A stretch of DNA of 39,493 nucleotides, from contig CBDVEQ010000001.1 of the NCBI GenBank assembly GCA_965373045.1, positions 1-39,493 of the forward strand, given 5' to 3'. The notes beneath the pieces were generated by a model. It worked only from the letters and a program-made list of their open reading frames with translations, did not search any database and had not been told where the DNA came from. Made by a program: the position numbers and the translations under genes. Origin of the DNA: DAOVDI01 sp965373045. GTDB taxonomy: Bacteria; Acidobacteriota; Aminicenantia; Aminicenantales; Aminicenantaceae. Position 1 is the stretch's first letter; the number at the start of each line of letters is the position of its first letter. Shown here one piece after another: positions 7,619 through 17,613 of the stretch.

Positions 7619-10015
7619 TTAATGAGAGGGTATGACCTGGAAGAAAAAAGGATTGCGGACCATAAACTCGGATGAGAGGTGTTTCAGGTTCAGATCGATC
7701 TTATACAGGTGAAGCCACTTATAATGGAACGAATTGGGAAGATACAGATTCAATTCCTTTTTTTCGTAGGATATTTTTCCCTCAAATTGCGGCAGGTCAA
7801 AAATGGAGAACTTCACTCGATATTCCCCTTTTTCTGATCCGAATATTACCTTTATATGCGTCAGCTTTTTTCGGGAGCTGAAGAGAATCTTGTAATCTCC
7901 TTCCCTGTGAAGGAAAAGTTCTGCTGCCCTGTGGGCGATAACTCCTTTCCCCATGGGGGCCATATAATATCCAAGGGATGTCTGGTCGGAGTACTTGAAT
8001 ACGCGGGTTGGGTAAAGAGCGGTTCTGGGAAAAACGACCCACAGAAAGATAAACAGAAAAAGAAAACCATAGGACACCAGCATCCGGGAGACGGGTTTGG
8101 AAGAAGACTCTTTTTTCCGAAACGCATAGATGGATACAAAAAAAATGATTGCCAGGATCCATGCATAATTGGGCAAGTAATGGAGATTGTTGATCTTAAT
8201 GAAAGAAGGCAGAAAGTCGGGCAGAAATACAAACATGTTGCTGAGGGATACGAACATGTCGCCCGGCCGGGATGTGAATTCATGTGTGGTCGGCTGGTAG
8301 AGAAAGGAAGGGTGGAGCAGGAGCAGGAAGGCTAAGATCAGAGAGGCAGCGCCCAGTATCCAGAAAATTTTGGTGAATATTCTTTTTTTGTTGTAAACGA
8401 GAAAATAGCCCACAAAAAGAATAGCTACCCAGGAGATGGGAGTCAAGATTCTGGCCTGTGGGCAGTGGCCCTGTCGGTGTGTGAAAAAGGCATAATTAAA
8501 AATAAAAGGAGCAGCAATAAAGAGAAGGATCAGGAGATCCCTTTTTGACCTCCGGAAAACCTCGATCATGCCAAGGAATCCAAACAGATATAGGGGGGAA
8601 TAAAGAAGAAGTCCATCCCGCTGATCAAGGAAATAATCGAATAAAGTGTCGATGCGGAGCATAATAGGGATCTTAACTATCATCTCTTTGAAAGCCTGCA
8701 CTTTCTCAGGGGTCATGACCCCTTCATAGATTGAGAATGGGGAGAAAGTTCCATACAGTTCGTAGAGATAAAGATAAAACAGTCCCAGAGAAAGAAGCGG
8801 GGGAGCAAGGAAGCAGAGTATCTTCCAGCGGGCTCTGTGGTCCTTCAGGAGGAAGTAGAGGGAAACCAGAAGCAGATTGAAAAAGATCATGTTGTACTTC
8901 AGACCGAACCACAGAAAAAGAGAAAGCACAAAACCCAGGAAAACCAGGTTCAGGCTGGATAAAGGCTTTTTTGACCGGACCTTCCGAAAAACATAGATGG
9001 AGAACAGGGCGATGGGGATCTCGGGATAGAGATGCGTTGCATAAAAAAGAACGGGAACGGAAAAGGAATACAGGAACCAGATGGCAAGAGAAAGATTTTC
9101 TTTTCTCCAGTGTTCGAGGGCAAAAAGATAGATCTGGAGGCCGAGCAGCACGGCCCATATGGCAAGACTTCCTTTTAGTATGAATGTTCGTGTTTTCCCT
9201 GAAAAATGCTGGCTGAGCCAGTAATGAGGAAGCATGAGAAAAGAAACCCCGGAAAGATTTATGGGGTAAAGATGTTTATTCCCTTTCCGGCCGTCCCGCG
9301 CATAGATACCAAGCTCTAGATTCGGATTTTTGTCTTTTTCGTAAAAATGAAAATAGTCTTTCTGTGCGTAATTATTCCAGACATTGATATCCTGATCCTG
9401 ATGGAGGCTGTGAGCGGTCAGAAGATAGTATGGTTCATCTCCGGAGAATGTGACTCCTTTGGAAATGAGGACAAATGTGCAGAGATTGTAAACAGCAAAT
9501 GCGAAAACAAACAGAAATACAAGTTTTTTTTTCAATGGCAGTACGGAAAATCGTTTCAGCTTTTTTTCAGCAAATTGCCGGATCTGGATACGGACGGTAC
9601 ATTGTTGATAGACTTGAAAAAGAACGAAAAGATTGACAAGAAGAAACAGAACATCCAACCGCTGCCTTAGATCCCCCCGGTCGATGTAAAAAGTTAAAAG
9701 AAGAGGAGAGAAAAGAAGGAGCAGGTATGGAACGTAAGGAAGAAAGTGATTAGGGACACGTGCCGAATTTTCTGAAATTCGGAACGTGCCCCCACGTTTT
9801 TTCCATAGGAAAAATAGGAGGATAAATGCCGGAAAAACAAAGGCGGCCAGAAGAAGGGGTTGGAGTCTGTAATTATGCGCAGTGATCGTAAAGGAAGATA
9901 ACTGGATCCGAAGGTCAAAAAAAATGAACAGTCCGACAGGCAGAAGCAGGAAAAATACAACGGGAATAATTTTTTTCACTGTTTGAGGAATATTAAATTT
10001 GTGCCTGCTTGTCAA
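7619..10015 (-). CDS. GT-C-type integral membrane glycosyltransferase-like protein (copy 1)
   Basis: Polytopic membrane protein, 798 aa, with roughly a dozen hydrophobic helices between residues 15 and 630 and a soluble C-terminal beta-rich domain (about 650-798). Residues 192-198 read GDEPYYL in the loop after an early helix; an acidic DE pair at this place is typical of GT-C enzymes that use polyprenyl-phosphate sugars, so transfer of a sugar to lipid or protein on the outer face of the inner membrane is inferred. It is a clear paralog of the 788-aa gene at 13544-15910 (shared GDEPxYL, ...HSL..D.D.N..NNY, HLYPE, FYVFR). The start is a TTG at 10015 with no good ribosome site; a GTG at codon 12-13 is an alternative. 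argF follows 20 bases after. Acceptor and donor are unknown. Confidence 0.75.
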   Translation of the reverse strand: MTSRHKFNIPQTVKKIIPVVFFLLLPVGLFIFFDLRIQLSSFTITAHNYRLQPLLLAAFVFPAFILLFFLWKKRGGTFRISENSARVPNHFLPYVPYLLLLFSPLLLTFYIDRGDLRQRLDVLFLLVNLFVLFQVYQQCTVRIQIRQFAEKKLKRFSVLPLKKKLVFLFVFAFAVYNLCTFVLISKGVTFSGDEPYYLLTAHSLHQDQDINVWNNYAQKDYFHFYEKDKNPNLELGIYARDGRKGNKHLYPINLSGVSFLMLPHYWLSQHFSGKTRTFILKGSLAIWAVLLGLQIYLFALEHWRKENLSLAIWFLYSFSVPVLFYATHLYPEIPIALFSIYVFRKVRSKKPLSSLNLVFLGFVLSLFLWFGLKYNMIFFNLLLVSLYFLLKDHRARWKILCFLAPPLLSLGLFYLYLYELYGTFSPFSIYEGVMTPEKVQAFKEMIVKIPIMLRIDTLFDYFLDQRDGLLLYSPLYLFGFLGMIEVFRRSKRDLLILLFIAAPFIFNYAFFTHRQGHCPQARILTPISWVAILFVGYFLVYNKKRIFTKIFWILGAASLILAFLLLLHPSFLYQPTTHEFTSRPGDMFVSLSNMFVFLPDFLPSFIKINNLHYLPNYAWILAIIFFVSIYAFRKKESSSKPVSRMLVSYGFLFLFIFLWVVFPRTALYPTRVFKYSDQTSLGYYMAPMGKGVIAHRAAELFLHREGDYKILFSSRKKLTHIKVIFGSEKGEYRVKFSIFDLPQFEGKISYEKKELNLYLPNSFHYKWLHLYKIDLNLKHLSSEFMVRNPFFFQVIPSH

Positions 10016-10139
10016 GGGATCATTCTTGTCTCTTCTATGTTATATTGTTAACGTAGCAGCTATCGTGTAAGTAATATACGAAATTCCGTAATTACGCAGG
10101 GAAACATTTTACAACTAGGCATAAATATGGAGGATTAGC

Positions 10140-13100
10140 ATGGTGCGCTGTAAAAGCCTTATGGTAGTGATAGTGTTATTGATCGCGGTGGTTACCGGGG
10201 GTTGCTCGAAAGCCAGCGGATTTACGAAATCGTCAGTAACGATCTACGAGAAGCCGCTGGTGATTCCCACTTACCAGATCGGCAAGCCGGACCCGAATCC
10301 CAGGTTCTATGAGGGGCGGGCCTACCAGGGTGCCCAGGGCCGCGTTTACCCGTATCCCATGATGGACAGGCTGACCGATAACCGCAAGGACAAGACCTAC
10401 AATGCGGTCTACCTTGAAAACGAATACATAAAGATTTGCGTGCTTCCCGAGATCGGCGGCCGGGTCTTCGAGGCCGTGGACAAGACGAACGGCTTTGACT
10501 TCCTGTACCGGCAGCATGTAATAAAGCCAGCGCTCATCGGGATGATCGGGGCCTGGATTTCCGGGGGCATCGAGTGGAACTTCCCACATCACCACCGCGC
10601 CTCGGTCTTCCTGCCCATGGACTACGTGCTTAAGGACAACCCCGACGGCAGTAAAACCCTATGGATGAGTGAAATCGAGATACGTCACAGGATGAGATTG
10701 GTAATCGGTATAACACTGCGTCCCGGAAAGTCGTACTTCGAGGCTGAGATCAAGCCGTATAACCGCTCACCGTTTGTGCACAGCTTCCTGTACTGGGCCA
10801 ACGTTTCCGTGTATGCGGATGAGAACTACCAGGTGATTTTTCCTCCGAGCACGCAGTTCGCCGTGTACCACGGGAAAAACGCGTTTGCACGCTGGCCGGT
10901 TTCGCACGAGATGTACAGGGGCGTGGATTACACGAAAGGCGTGGATATGAGCTGGTGGAAGAACCACCCGTCACCTATGTCTTTTTTCGCATGGAACTAC
11001 AAAGACGACTTCCTTGTGGGCTACGACCACAAAAAGGGTGCGGGTACTGCCTATGTCGCAAACCACCATATCGCACTCGGTAAGAAGTTCTGGCAATGGG
11101 GCCCGGGTCCGCAAGGGCGGCTATGGGACAAGATTCTGACCGACAAGGACGGCCCTTACGTGGAGCTCATGGTCGGGGCGTACTCCGACAACCAGCCCGA
11201 TTACAGTTGGCTGCAACCCTATGAGGGCAAGAGCATCAGGCAGCACTGGTATCCCATTCGCGGCATAGGGGGCGTTAAAAACGCCACCCTCGCGGCGGCC
11301 GTGAATATGGAGATTGCGGATAAAAACACAGTAAAGATCGGCTTCAATGCAACGGCGGAATACAAAAAAGCAAAGGTGCTGCTCAAGGCCGGTGGCAAGA
11401 AGGTTTTTGAAGAGAATATCGACATCAGCCCGGGCAAGCCTTTTGTCAAAGAGGTTTCCCTGGCCGCCGGAATGAAAGAAACCGATTTGCAGGTTTCACT
11501 GGTCTCCGCCTCCGGCGATAAGTTGGTGGACTACCAGCCGGTAGAGATGGAGAAAGCGCCGATGCCCGAGGTGGTCAAGCGTCCGCCCGACCCGAAGGAT
11601 ATTAAAACGGTCGAGGAACTTTACCTGACGGGCATGCGCCTGGAGCAGTTCTACAATCCCTCGCTTTCACCTGTTCCATATTACGAAGAAGCCCTGAAAA
11701 GGGACCCGGGTAACAGCCGGGTCAACGTGGCCCTCGGCATACTGCGTCTGAAATGGTGCATGTTCGATAAAGCGGAAAAGTGTTTCAGGGTCGCGCTCAA
11801 TAGGACAACCAAAGATTACACGAGTCCGAGGGACGGCGAGGCGTATTATTACGTGGGCTGGGTTTTGAAGCTCCGGGGGAAACTCGACGCGGCCTACGAC
11901 TCCCTGTACAAGGCCACGTGGAGCCATGCGTTCCACACGGCCGCGTATTTCCACCTCGCCGAGATAGATTGCATGAGGGGTGAATTCGAGACCGCGCTCA
12001 AGCACCTTGACCGCTCGATTGTCACGAACGCGTGGCACACGAAGGCGCTGAACCTGAAGGCCGCCGTGCTCAGGCGGCTGGGGCGTCCGAAGGAAGCGGC
12101 GGAGCTTGCGAAGACAGTATCGACCAACGACCCGCTGAACCTCTGGTCTCTGCACGAAGCTTACCTTGCAGGAGCCGCAATGGGTCTGGAGAAAGAACGG
12201 ATCGCCGAATTGAAAGCGTATTTGAAGCCGAAATGGAATGTCCAGGTTCAGGATTGGTATAAAGCTCAGGCCTATCTTGAGATTGCGGTTGACTATGCCA
12301 ATGCCGGCCTGTGGGACGAGGCGATCAAGCTGCTCAACCTTATCGCTTTTTCCGGGGAACAAAGTGCGACCACATACCCCATGGTCTTTTATTACCTCGG
12401 GTATTTCCAGGAAAAGAAGGGGGACGTAAAGAAGGCATCCGAGTATTACCGGATCGGCGGGAAGATGCCGACCGATTACTGCTTCCCCTTCCGCGTGGAA
12501 TCGATACACGTGCTCCAAGCGGCTTGTGCGGACAACCCGAAAGACGGACGCGCGCACTATTACCTGGGGAACCTGTTCTACGACCGCCAGCCGGAGAGGG
12601 CGATAAAGGAATGGGAAAGAGCCAGGGACCTGGACCCCGGGATTGCGACCCTCCACCGCAACCTCGCACGAGGATATTTCCAGGTAGAGCACGACGTTGC
12701 CAAGGCCATTGCGAGCATGGAAAAGGCGATCAAATGCGACAAGGACCCGAGTCTCTTTTATGAGCTTGACGTCCTTTACGAGGCTGGCGGCGTATCGATG
12801 CAGAAAAGGCTGGACCTCCTTACAAAGAACCATAAGTACATCTGCGATCATAACGACGCATTTTCAAGGGAGATCGTCCTGCTGACCCGGCTTGGGCATT
12901 ACGACAAGGCCATCAAGATGATGATGCCGCCCAGCCATTTCCGCAGATGGGAAGGGCTTGGCAATATTCACACCACCTATCTGAACGCTCACCTGCTCAG
13001 GGCTAGGAAGCATTTGAAGGCCGGGCGATACAGTAAAGCCGTCAAGGATTACGAGGCGGCCCTCAAGTATCCGGAAAATCTGGAAGTGGCTAGGCCGCAC

Positions 13101-13571
13101 CACGGCGGGAGGGATTGCGAGACATACTACCTGTTGGGCAACGTATACGATGAGTGGAGCAACGCTAAAAAGGCGAAAGAGTTCTATGAAAAAGCGACCA
13201 CTACAAAGCGGCACGAAAGTCGGTCGGCGCTCGACTTCTATCAGGGCATGGCTTACATGAAGCTGGGCCGGAAAGACAAGGCCGCGGAAATGTTCGATGC
13301 CCTTATAACGTTCGGGAAGAAACAACTGAATTCTCTGAAAGCGGGCACGGCACTCGAGTTCTTTGCCAAGTTCGGCAAAAAGAAGTCGGTAGAAGACCAG
13401 AAGGCCAAAGCCCTGTATCTGATGGGGCTCGGCTTCATCGGGAAGGGCGACGTGGAAGCCGCAAAAAAGAAGCTTGGGGAAACGCTCAAGCTGAATGCCA
13501 ACCACCTCTGGGCGAAAATACATCTGGAAGACCTTTCCCTCTTTTATCGGGGAATGATGGAGAACCGGTAG
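10140..13571 (+). CDS. DUF5107 domain lipoprotein with long TPR region
   Basis: Large exported lipoprotein, 1143 aa. Signal with lipobox VVTGGC (Cys about 22). Residues about 35-400 are a DUF5107 domain (YENEYIKICVLPEIGGRVFEA-type start, GGIEWNFPHHH, WNYKDDFLVGYDH), which I recall as related in fold to sugar mutarotase-like domains; no activity is assigned here. From about 485 to 1130 there are many TPR units (ALKRDPGNSRVNVALG, YYYLGNVYDEW and others), a protein-interaction solenoid. The ribosome site GGAGG at 10129-10133 is six bases from the ATG. Sampled lines give GC in the high 50s %, against about 40 % in the flanking membrane genes, so recent transfer is likely. Its last 28 bases overlap the 3' end of the convergent gene at 13544. 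A role in carbohydrate use is plausible from the domain but unproven. Confidence 0.85.
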   Translation: MVRCKSLMVVIVLLIAVVTGGCSKASGFTKSSVTIYEKPLVIPTYQIGKPDPNPRFYEGRAYQGAQGRVYPYPMMDRLTDNRKDKTYNAVYLENEYIKICVLPEIGGRVFEAVDKTNGFDFLYRQHVIKPALIGMIGAWISGGIEWNFPHHHRASVFLPMDYVLKDNPDGSKTLWMSEIEIRHRMRLVIGITLRPGKSYFEAEIKPYNRSPFVHSFLYWANVSVYADENYQVIFPPSTQFAVYHGKNAFARWPVSHEMYRGVDYTKGVDMSWWKNHPSPMSFFAWNYKDDFLVGYDHKKGAGTAYVANHHIALGKKFWQWGPGPQGRLWDKILTDKDGPYVELMVGAYSDNQPDYSWLQPYEGKSIRQHWYPIRGIGGVKNATLAAAVNMEIADKNTVKIGFNATAEYKKAKVLLKAGGKKVFEENIDISPGKPFVKEVSLAAGMKETDLQVSLVSASGDKLVDYQPVEMEKAPMPEVVKRPPDPKDIKTVEELYLTGMRLEQFYNPSLSPVPYYEEALKRDPGNSRVNVALGILRLKWCMFDKAEKCFRVALNRTTKDYTSPRDGEAYYYVGWVLKLRGKLDAAYDSLYKATWSHAFHTAAYFHLAEIDCMRGEFETALKHLDRSIVTNAWHTKALNLKAAVLRRLGRPKEAAELAKTVSTNDPLNLWSLHEAYLAGAAMGLEKERIAELKAYLKPKWNVQVQDWYKAQAYLEIAVDYANAGLWDEAIKLLNLIAFSGEQSATTYPMVFYYLGYFQEKKGDVKKASEYYRIGGKMPTDYCFPFRVESIHVLQAACADNPKDGRAHYYLGNLFYDRQPERAIKEWERARDLDPGIATLHRNLARGYFQVEHDVAKAIASMEKAIKCDKDPSLFYELDVLYEAGGVSMQKRLDLLTKNHKYICDHNDAFSREIVLLTRLGHYDKAIKMMMPPSHFRRWEGLGNIHTTYLNAHLLRARKHLKAGRYSKAVKDYEAALKYPENLEVARPHHGGRDCETYYLLGNVYDEWSNAKKAKEFYEKATTTKRHESRSALDFYQGMAYMKLGRKDKAAEMFDALITFGKKQLNSLKAGTALEFFAKFGKKKSVEDQKAKALYLMGLGFIGKGDVEAAKKKLGETLKLNANHLWAKIHLEDLSLFYRGMMENR

Positions 13572-15910
13572 GGGTGCTGATGGGTGGAGATGCCGGATAT
13601 ATTTTTAAGCGAGAGGCTGATCCGGTAAAGATGATGTTTTTTGAGCGGATAGGAAGAAGACGGTATGAATTCCAAGGACAGGATCTCCCCTTCTGTTGTC
13701 CCTTTAAAAAGTTCTTTATCAAAATATTGTACTCGGAAATCATATGTTCCCAGATCAGAACCCAGTTCCAGATGGAATTTTGGGATTTTCCTCCATGAAG
13801 TAAAATAGAACACATAATCCCTGTTTGCTTGAGGCAGGATGAATTTTCCCGGTTCCTGCATTTTCGCTACCCGGCCCTGGAAATCAAAAACGATCTTTTC
13901 ACCTGTGGGAAAGGCAGTGTTTCTGGGATAATGTAGAACAGGTTTCGGGAACAGGACTATCCAGCTTGAGAACAGGGTAATGCCCACCAATGCAATCGCA
14001 ATATGATAGGAGTATCGGAATGTAAAGTTGTGTTTTTTTACAGCAAGATACAGAACGATAAATAGAGGAATAGCCGCTATCCAGATGATGTTCGGCGGCC
14101 AGTGTCCGTTTTCAATCTTGACAAAAGAAGGAAGGAACTTGGGTAGATAAAAGTGTAGATTACTAAGATGAAGAAAAAACGTCCCTGCTCTTTGTGTCTC
14201 ACCATATGTCGTAACCTGGTAAAGGGCCAGGGGATTCTTCAGCAGGAGATAAGTGAAAACGAAACTGACAAATGCGGCAGTGGAGAAAAGAACGGAAAAT
14301 ATTTTTTTTGCATTGTAAGCCAGAAAATAACCCAGCATAATGCCGAATCCCCAGATGACCGCAACAACCGGTCTGGCCTGGGGCGCATATCCTGTCCTCT
14401 GTGTCATAAAAGCTGAGAAAAGAATATAGGGCGCCAGGATAAAAAGAATAGCATACAGCTCTTGACGTTTTCTCCTGAACATTTCGATCATTCCCAGAAA
14501 AGCAAAGAAGTATATCGGAGAGTAAAGAAGAAATCCATCTTTCTGGTCGAGGAAATAGCCGGCAAGGGTCTCCCAGCGGTAGCGGAAGGGAATGTCCACA
14601 AAAACCGTTTGGATAAAAGCTAAAAAGCTCTGGGAAGAGAGATGGCCTTTAGTGGAAATGGCAGAGGGAGAAAAGGATCCGTATATTTTGTACTGGAATA
14701 ACATGTGAAGAAGTGTAAGGACAACGGGAAAAACAAGAAAAGCAAGCACATTCCATTTGACCTTGTGCTTTTTAAGAAAAACCCATAGGCCGTATAGGAT
14801 CAGAGTCCCGGCAATGATCACATATTTGATGGCATGAAACCAGATGAATGTCGATAGAATCAGCCCGATGCCCAGTATATGGCTCCTTGAAAAAGAAGCC
14901 CGGTGGCTGAGAATACGGAACACATAAAAGGATAATAGGGTTATAAGGAGTTCCGGATACAAATGGAAACTGTAGAAAAAGATCGGGGAGGTGAAACAGA
15001 ACAGAGCCCAGAGTATAACAGCCAAGTTTTCTTTGTTCCATGCATGTCGAGCATAAAGGAAGATTTGAATGCCTAAAAAGGCTCCGATAAGGCTTATACT
15101 GAAACGCAAAATAATTAAAAGAAGCTTTCCCTTGAACAATGAAGCCAGAGCATAAAAAGGGAGCATAAGAACGGAAAAGCCCGGAGAATGAAAGGAATAC
15201 TTACCTTGCGTTCCGGGGGCGATGTGCCGGGCAAGCTTGGTTTCTGGAGGCATGTATTTTTTATAATCTCTGTTTTTATAATTATTAGCCAGGTTGACGT
15301 CCCCGTCATGGAGAAGGCTGTGAGATATCATCAGATAATGGGGTTCATCTCCGGAAAATTCAATGCCCTGGGATACGATCATCAGGGAGCCTGCATTGTA
15401 AACAAGGATTGAAGCAAGAAAGAGCCAGATAAGTTTTCTTTTTAGCGGCATTTTACTAAACGTGTTTGCCCAGGATCCGAAAACAGATGGGTTTTTCAGG
15501 TGGAGTGTCCAGATCCCTGCTGCTTTGAGATAGAGGACAGCTATGAGGACTGCTATGCCGAGAAGGCTGAAACGCGTGATCAGGTCATCCGAACTCAGAT
15601 AGTGCCGGTTGGCAAGTGGCATGAAGAGGAAAAAAAGGACAGGAACCCAGCTTAGAATATTTCGCATTCGGACATCATTGAGGTTTGTGTTAAACAGGCG
15701 GGAGAGCCATTTTGAAAAAAGCAACCACAGTCCTGTCATGATCACAAACACAAGAACCGTCTGGAGGAGAAATGGGCCCGGTTTCCAGGTAAAAGCATGG
15801 TTGTCAAAGACCATATGCCGTGCCTGTTCGCAGAACTGAAAAAAATATACCAAAAGGCTGCTAAGAACAATGAAAACAGGGACCTGGAAGAGCAGGAGTT
15901 TCTTTTTCAT
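13544..15910 (-). CDS. GT-C-type integral membrane glycosyltransferase-like protein (copy 2)
   Basis: Paralog of the 798-aa protein at 7619-10015: 788 aa, the same multi-helix plan, GDEPHYL at 187-193, HSLLHDGDVNLANNY, FHLYPELLITLLSFYVFR, and a similar soluble tail ending PYRFSIIPR (copy 1 ends PFFFQVIPSH). Proposed role is transfer of a sugar from a lipid-linked donor on the periplasmic side of the inner membrane; the DE pair is the only catalytic hint. ATG at 15910 has no Shine-Dalgarno sequence in front; a weak -35/-10 pair at 15943-15948 and 15920-15925 would give an almost leaderless mRNA. The gene ends inside the last codons of the DUF5107 gene (tail-to-tail, 28 bases). The two copies most simply arose by tandem duplication, then were separated by the GC-rich gene. 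Confidence 0.75.
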   Translation of the reverse strand: MKKKLLLFQVPVFIVLSSLLVYFFQFCEQARHMVFDNHAFTWKPGPFLLQTVLVFVIMTGLWLLFSKWLSRLFNTNLNDVRMRNILSWVPVLFFLFMPLANRHYLSSDDLITRFSLLGIAVLIAVLYLKAAGIWTLHLKNPSVFGSWANTFSKMPLKRKLIWLFLASILVYNAGSLMIVSQGIEFSGDEPHYLMISHSLLHDGDVNLANNYKNRDYKKYMPPETKLARHIAPGTQGKYSFHSPGFSVLMLPFYALASLFKGKLLLIILRFSISLIGAFLGIQIFLYARHAWNKENLAVILWALFCFTSPIFFYSFHLYPELLITLLSFYVFRILSHRASFSRSHILGIGLILSTFIWFHAIKYVIIAGTLILYGLWVFLKKHKVKWNVLAFLVFPVVLTLLHMLFQYKIYGSFSPSAISTKGHLSSQSFLAFIQTVFVDIPFRYRWETLAGYFLDQKDGFLLYSPIYFFAFLGMIEMFRRKRQELYAILFILAPYILFSAFMTQRTGYAPQARPVVAVIWGFGIMLGYFLAYNAKKIFSVLFSTAAFVSFVFTYLLLKNPLALYQVTTYGETQRAGTFFLHLSNLHFYLPKFLPSFVKIENGHWPPNIIWIAAIPLFIVLYLAVKKHNFTFRYSYHIAIALVGITLFSSWIVLFPKPVLHYPRNTAFPTGEKIVFDFQGRVAKMQEPGKFILPQANRDYVFYFTSWRKIPKFHLELGSDLGTYDFRVQYFDKELFKGTTEGEILSLEFIPSSSYPLKKHHLYRISLSLKNISGISTHQHPYRFSIIPR

Positions 15911-15919
15911 TGGAGGACA

Positions 15920-15948
15920 ATTATGTAATAAATCGATAATGGAAACAA
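15920..15948 (-). promoter_or_regulatory. weak candidate promoter of GT-C copy 2
   Basis: Minus strand: -35 TTGTTT (15948-15943), 17-base spacer, -10 CATAAT (15925-15920). It would start the transcript only about three bases before the ATG at 15910. Confidence 0.25.
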
Positions 15949-16039
15949 TGGGAAATTTTAAACTTCCTTCCGTAGTTATTCGTATAGTATAGTATCCGGT
16001 ATTGTAGAAAGATTTAATTTTCTGTTATGGAGGATGAAT

Positions 16040-17587
16040 ATGCTAAATAAACGAAGTCTGAGTATTCTTGTTAGTCTTTTTATTTTTGGATTTTTCTCTT
16101 TGGGCTATGGTGAAGAAACCGTGTCTCTGACACTGGAAGAATGTATTACAACAGCGTTGGAAAACAATCTAAGGATCTCGATCGAGAGATACAACCCTGA
16201 GCTGGCAGATGTCTCTATTATCCGGGCCAAGGAGTTATTCATGCCGCGTTTTGATCTTAGCTACGGCCGCCAGAGGACAGAAAGTCCTTCTTACTGGTGG
16301 CTCCAGGGAGCCGACACCCAGATTTCCAAGTATTCGGATTATTCCGTCTCTTTTATCCAGCAGATCCCCACAGGCGGCAACCTGTCGCTGTCTCTGGCTA
16401 ATTATTCTTCGGACACCAATGCGGCTTTCCAGCTCATCAATCCCAGATACGGCAGCACCATCCGGTTTGATTTCACACAGCCGCTTCTGAAAAATTTTGG
16501 CCGCAAGGTCAGCCGTAAGGAGATCATAATTGCGCAGAACAATCTGGAAATCTCTCAGCACCAGTTCAGAACTGTTTTGCTTGATACCATATACAGGGTC
16601 CAGGAAGCTTACTGGAATCTGGTCTATGCTATTGAAAATCATAATGTTAAAAAGCAGTCCCTTCAGCTGGGCCGGGACCTTCTTGCAAAAAACCAGAAAG
16701 AGGTCGAGGTCGGAAAACTTGCTCCAATTGAAATCTTGAATGCGGAAACTGTGGTCGCTCAGCGTGAGGCGGATATTCTCCAGGCCGAAGCCCTAATAAG
16801 GAAAGGTGAAGACCTCCTCAGAAATATTTTAAATAGGGATACTATGCTTCAGAGTTCCGGGCAGAAGATCATTCCCCGTGATGATCCGGCCTTTATTGCC
16901 AGGGGTGTTTCGCTGCAAAAAGTCCTGGATATCGCTTTAATAAGTCGGCCTGATCTGAAGGCAACGGAGAAGAATATCGAAACCAAGGAATTGAACCTGA
17001 CTATTGCTAAAAATCAGTTGTTGCCCGGACTGGATTTGAACTTATCCTACTGGAGCCCGGGTCTTTCAGGCGACAGACTCCTCTATCTCGATGACAATCC
17101 TTTTTCCGGCATCATCGTCGGGAGGGAAAAGGGAAGTGCCGGAGATTCTATAAGTGATGCCTTCAAACTTCTGTATAACAACTGGTCAGTAGGTGTGACG
17201 TTGTCATTCCCTTTAAGCAGTATTTTTACGCGGGCTGATTTTACCAGAGCACGGATCGAATTGGATAAAAGCCATGTCGAAATGGAGGATGCCAGGCGTC
17301 AGGCATTGCTTGAGGTAAGGGATGCTGTCAGGGACATTGAGACAAACTCCAAACGTGTGGACGCCTATAAGCTGGCCAGGAAACTGGCTGAAAGGCGTCT
17401 CCAGGCCGAAGAAAAAAAATTGAAGGTCGGCCTGACCACAAATTATTTTGTTCTCCAATACCAGGAGGAACTGGCCAATGCCAGGTCATTGGAGATCAAA
17501 GCTATTGTGGACTATAACCTCGCCTGGGCAAAACTGGAAAAGGCCACAGGGATGAGCCTCAAAAACCGAAATATTCTGGTGAAGTAA
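16040..17587 (+). CDS. TolC-family outer membrane efflux protein
   Basis: Outer-membrane channel with a periplasmic coiled-coil barrel that normally docks on an inner-membrane pump. 515 aa from the chosen start, with a signal peptide ending near GYGEE. The TolC/OEP repeat pattern appears twice: SLTLEECITTALENNLRI at the front, long amphipathic helices (VQEAYWNLVYAIENHNVKKQSL...), then LQKVLDIALISRPDLKATEKNIE and RARIELDKSHVEMEDARRQALLEVRDAVRD. Start choice: GGAGG at 16029-16033 touches the ATG at 16034 directly but is six bases from the ATG at 16040, so 16040 is preferred. First gene of a plus-strand run of five genes. No RND pump or membrane-fusion protein is nearby, so its partner is unknown; export of a glycan or lipid made by the following transferases is a guess. 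Confidence 0.93.
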   Translation: MLNKRSLSILVSLFIFGFFSLGYGEETVSLTLEECITTALENNLRISIERYNPELADVSIIRAKELFMPRFDLSYGRQRTESPSYWWLQGADTQISKYSDYSVSFIQQIPTGGNLSLSLANYSSDTNAAFQLINPRYGSTIRFDFTQPLLKNFGRKVSRKEIIIAQNNLEISQHQFRTVLLDTIYRVQEAYWNLVYAIENHNVKKQSLQLGRDLLAKNQKEVEVGKLAPIEILNAETVVAQREADILQAEALIRKGEDLLRNILNRDTMLQSSGQKIIPRDDPAFIARGVSLQKVLDIALISRPDLKATEKNIETKELNLTIAKNQLLPGLDLNLSYWSPGLSGDRLLYLDDNPFSGIIVGREKGSAGDSISDAFKLLYNNWSVGVTLSFPLSSIFTRADFTRARIELDKSHVEMEDARRQALLEVRDAVRDIETNSKRVDAYKLARKLAERRLQAEEKKLKVGLTTNYFVLQYQEELANARSLEIKAIVDYNLAWAKLEKATGMSLKNRNILVK

Positions 17588-17613
17588 GCGGTCATTGTGT
17601 TAAAATAAAAAAA

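Noticed and set aside
11667..12851. 394-codon open frame on the minus strand
   Set aside because: It lies wholly inside the DUF5107/TPR gene; GC-rich codons keep the antisense frame open. No ribosome site and no recognisable domain.
13544..13571. Suspected miscall of one of two overlapping genes
   Set aside because: Both ends are supported: the minus-strand protein matches its paralog to the last residues, and the DUF5107 frame runs uninterrupted to its stop.
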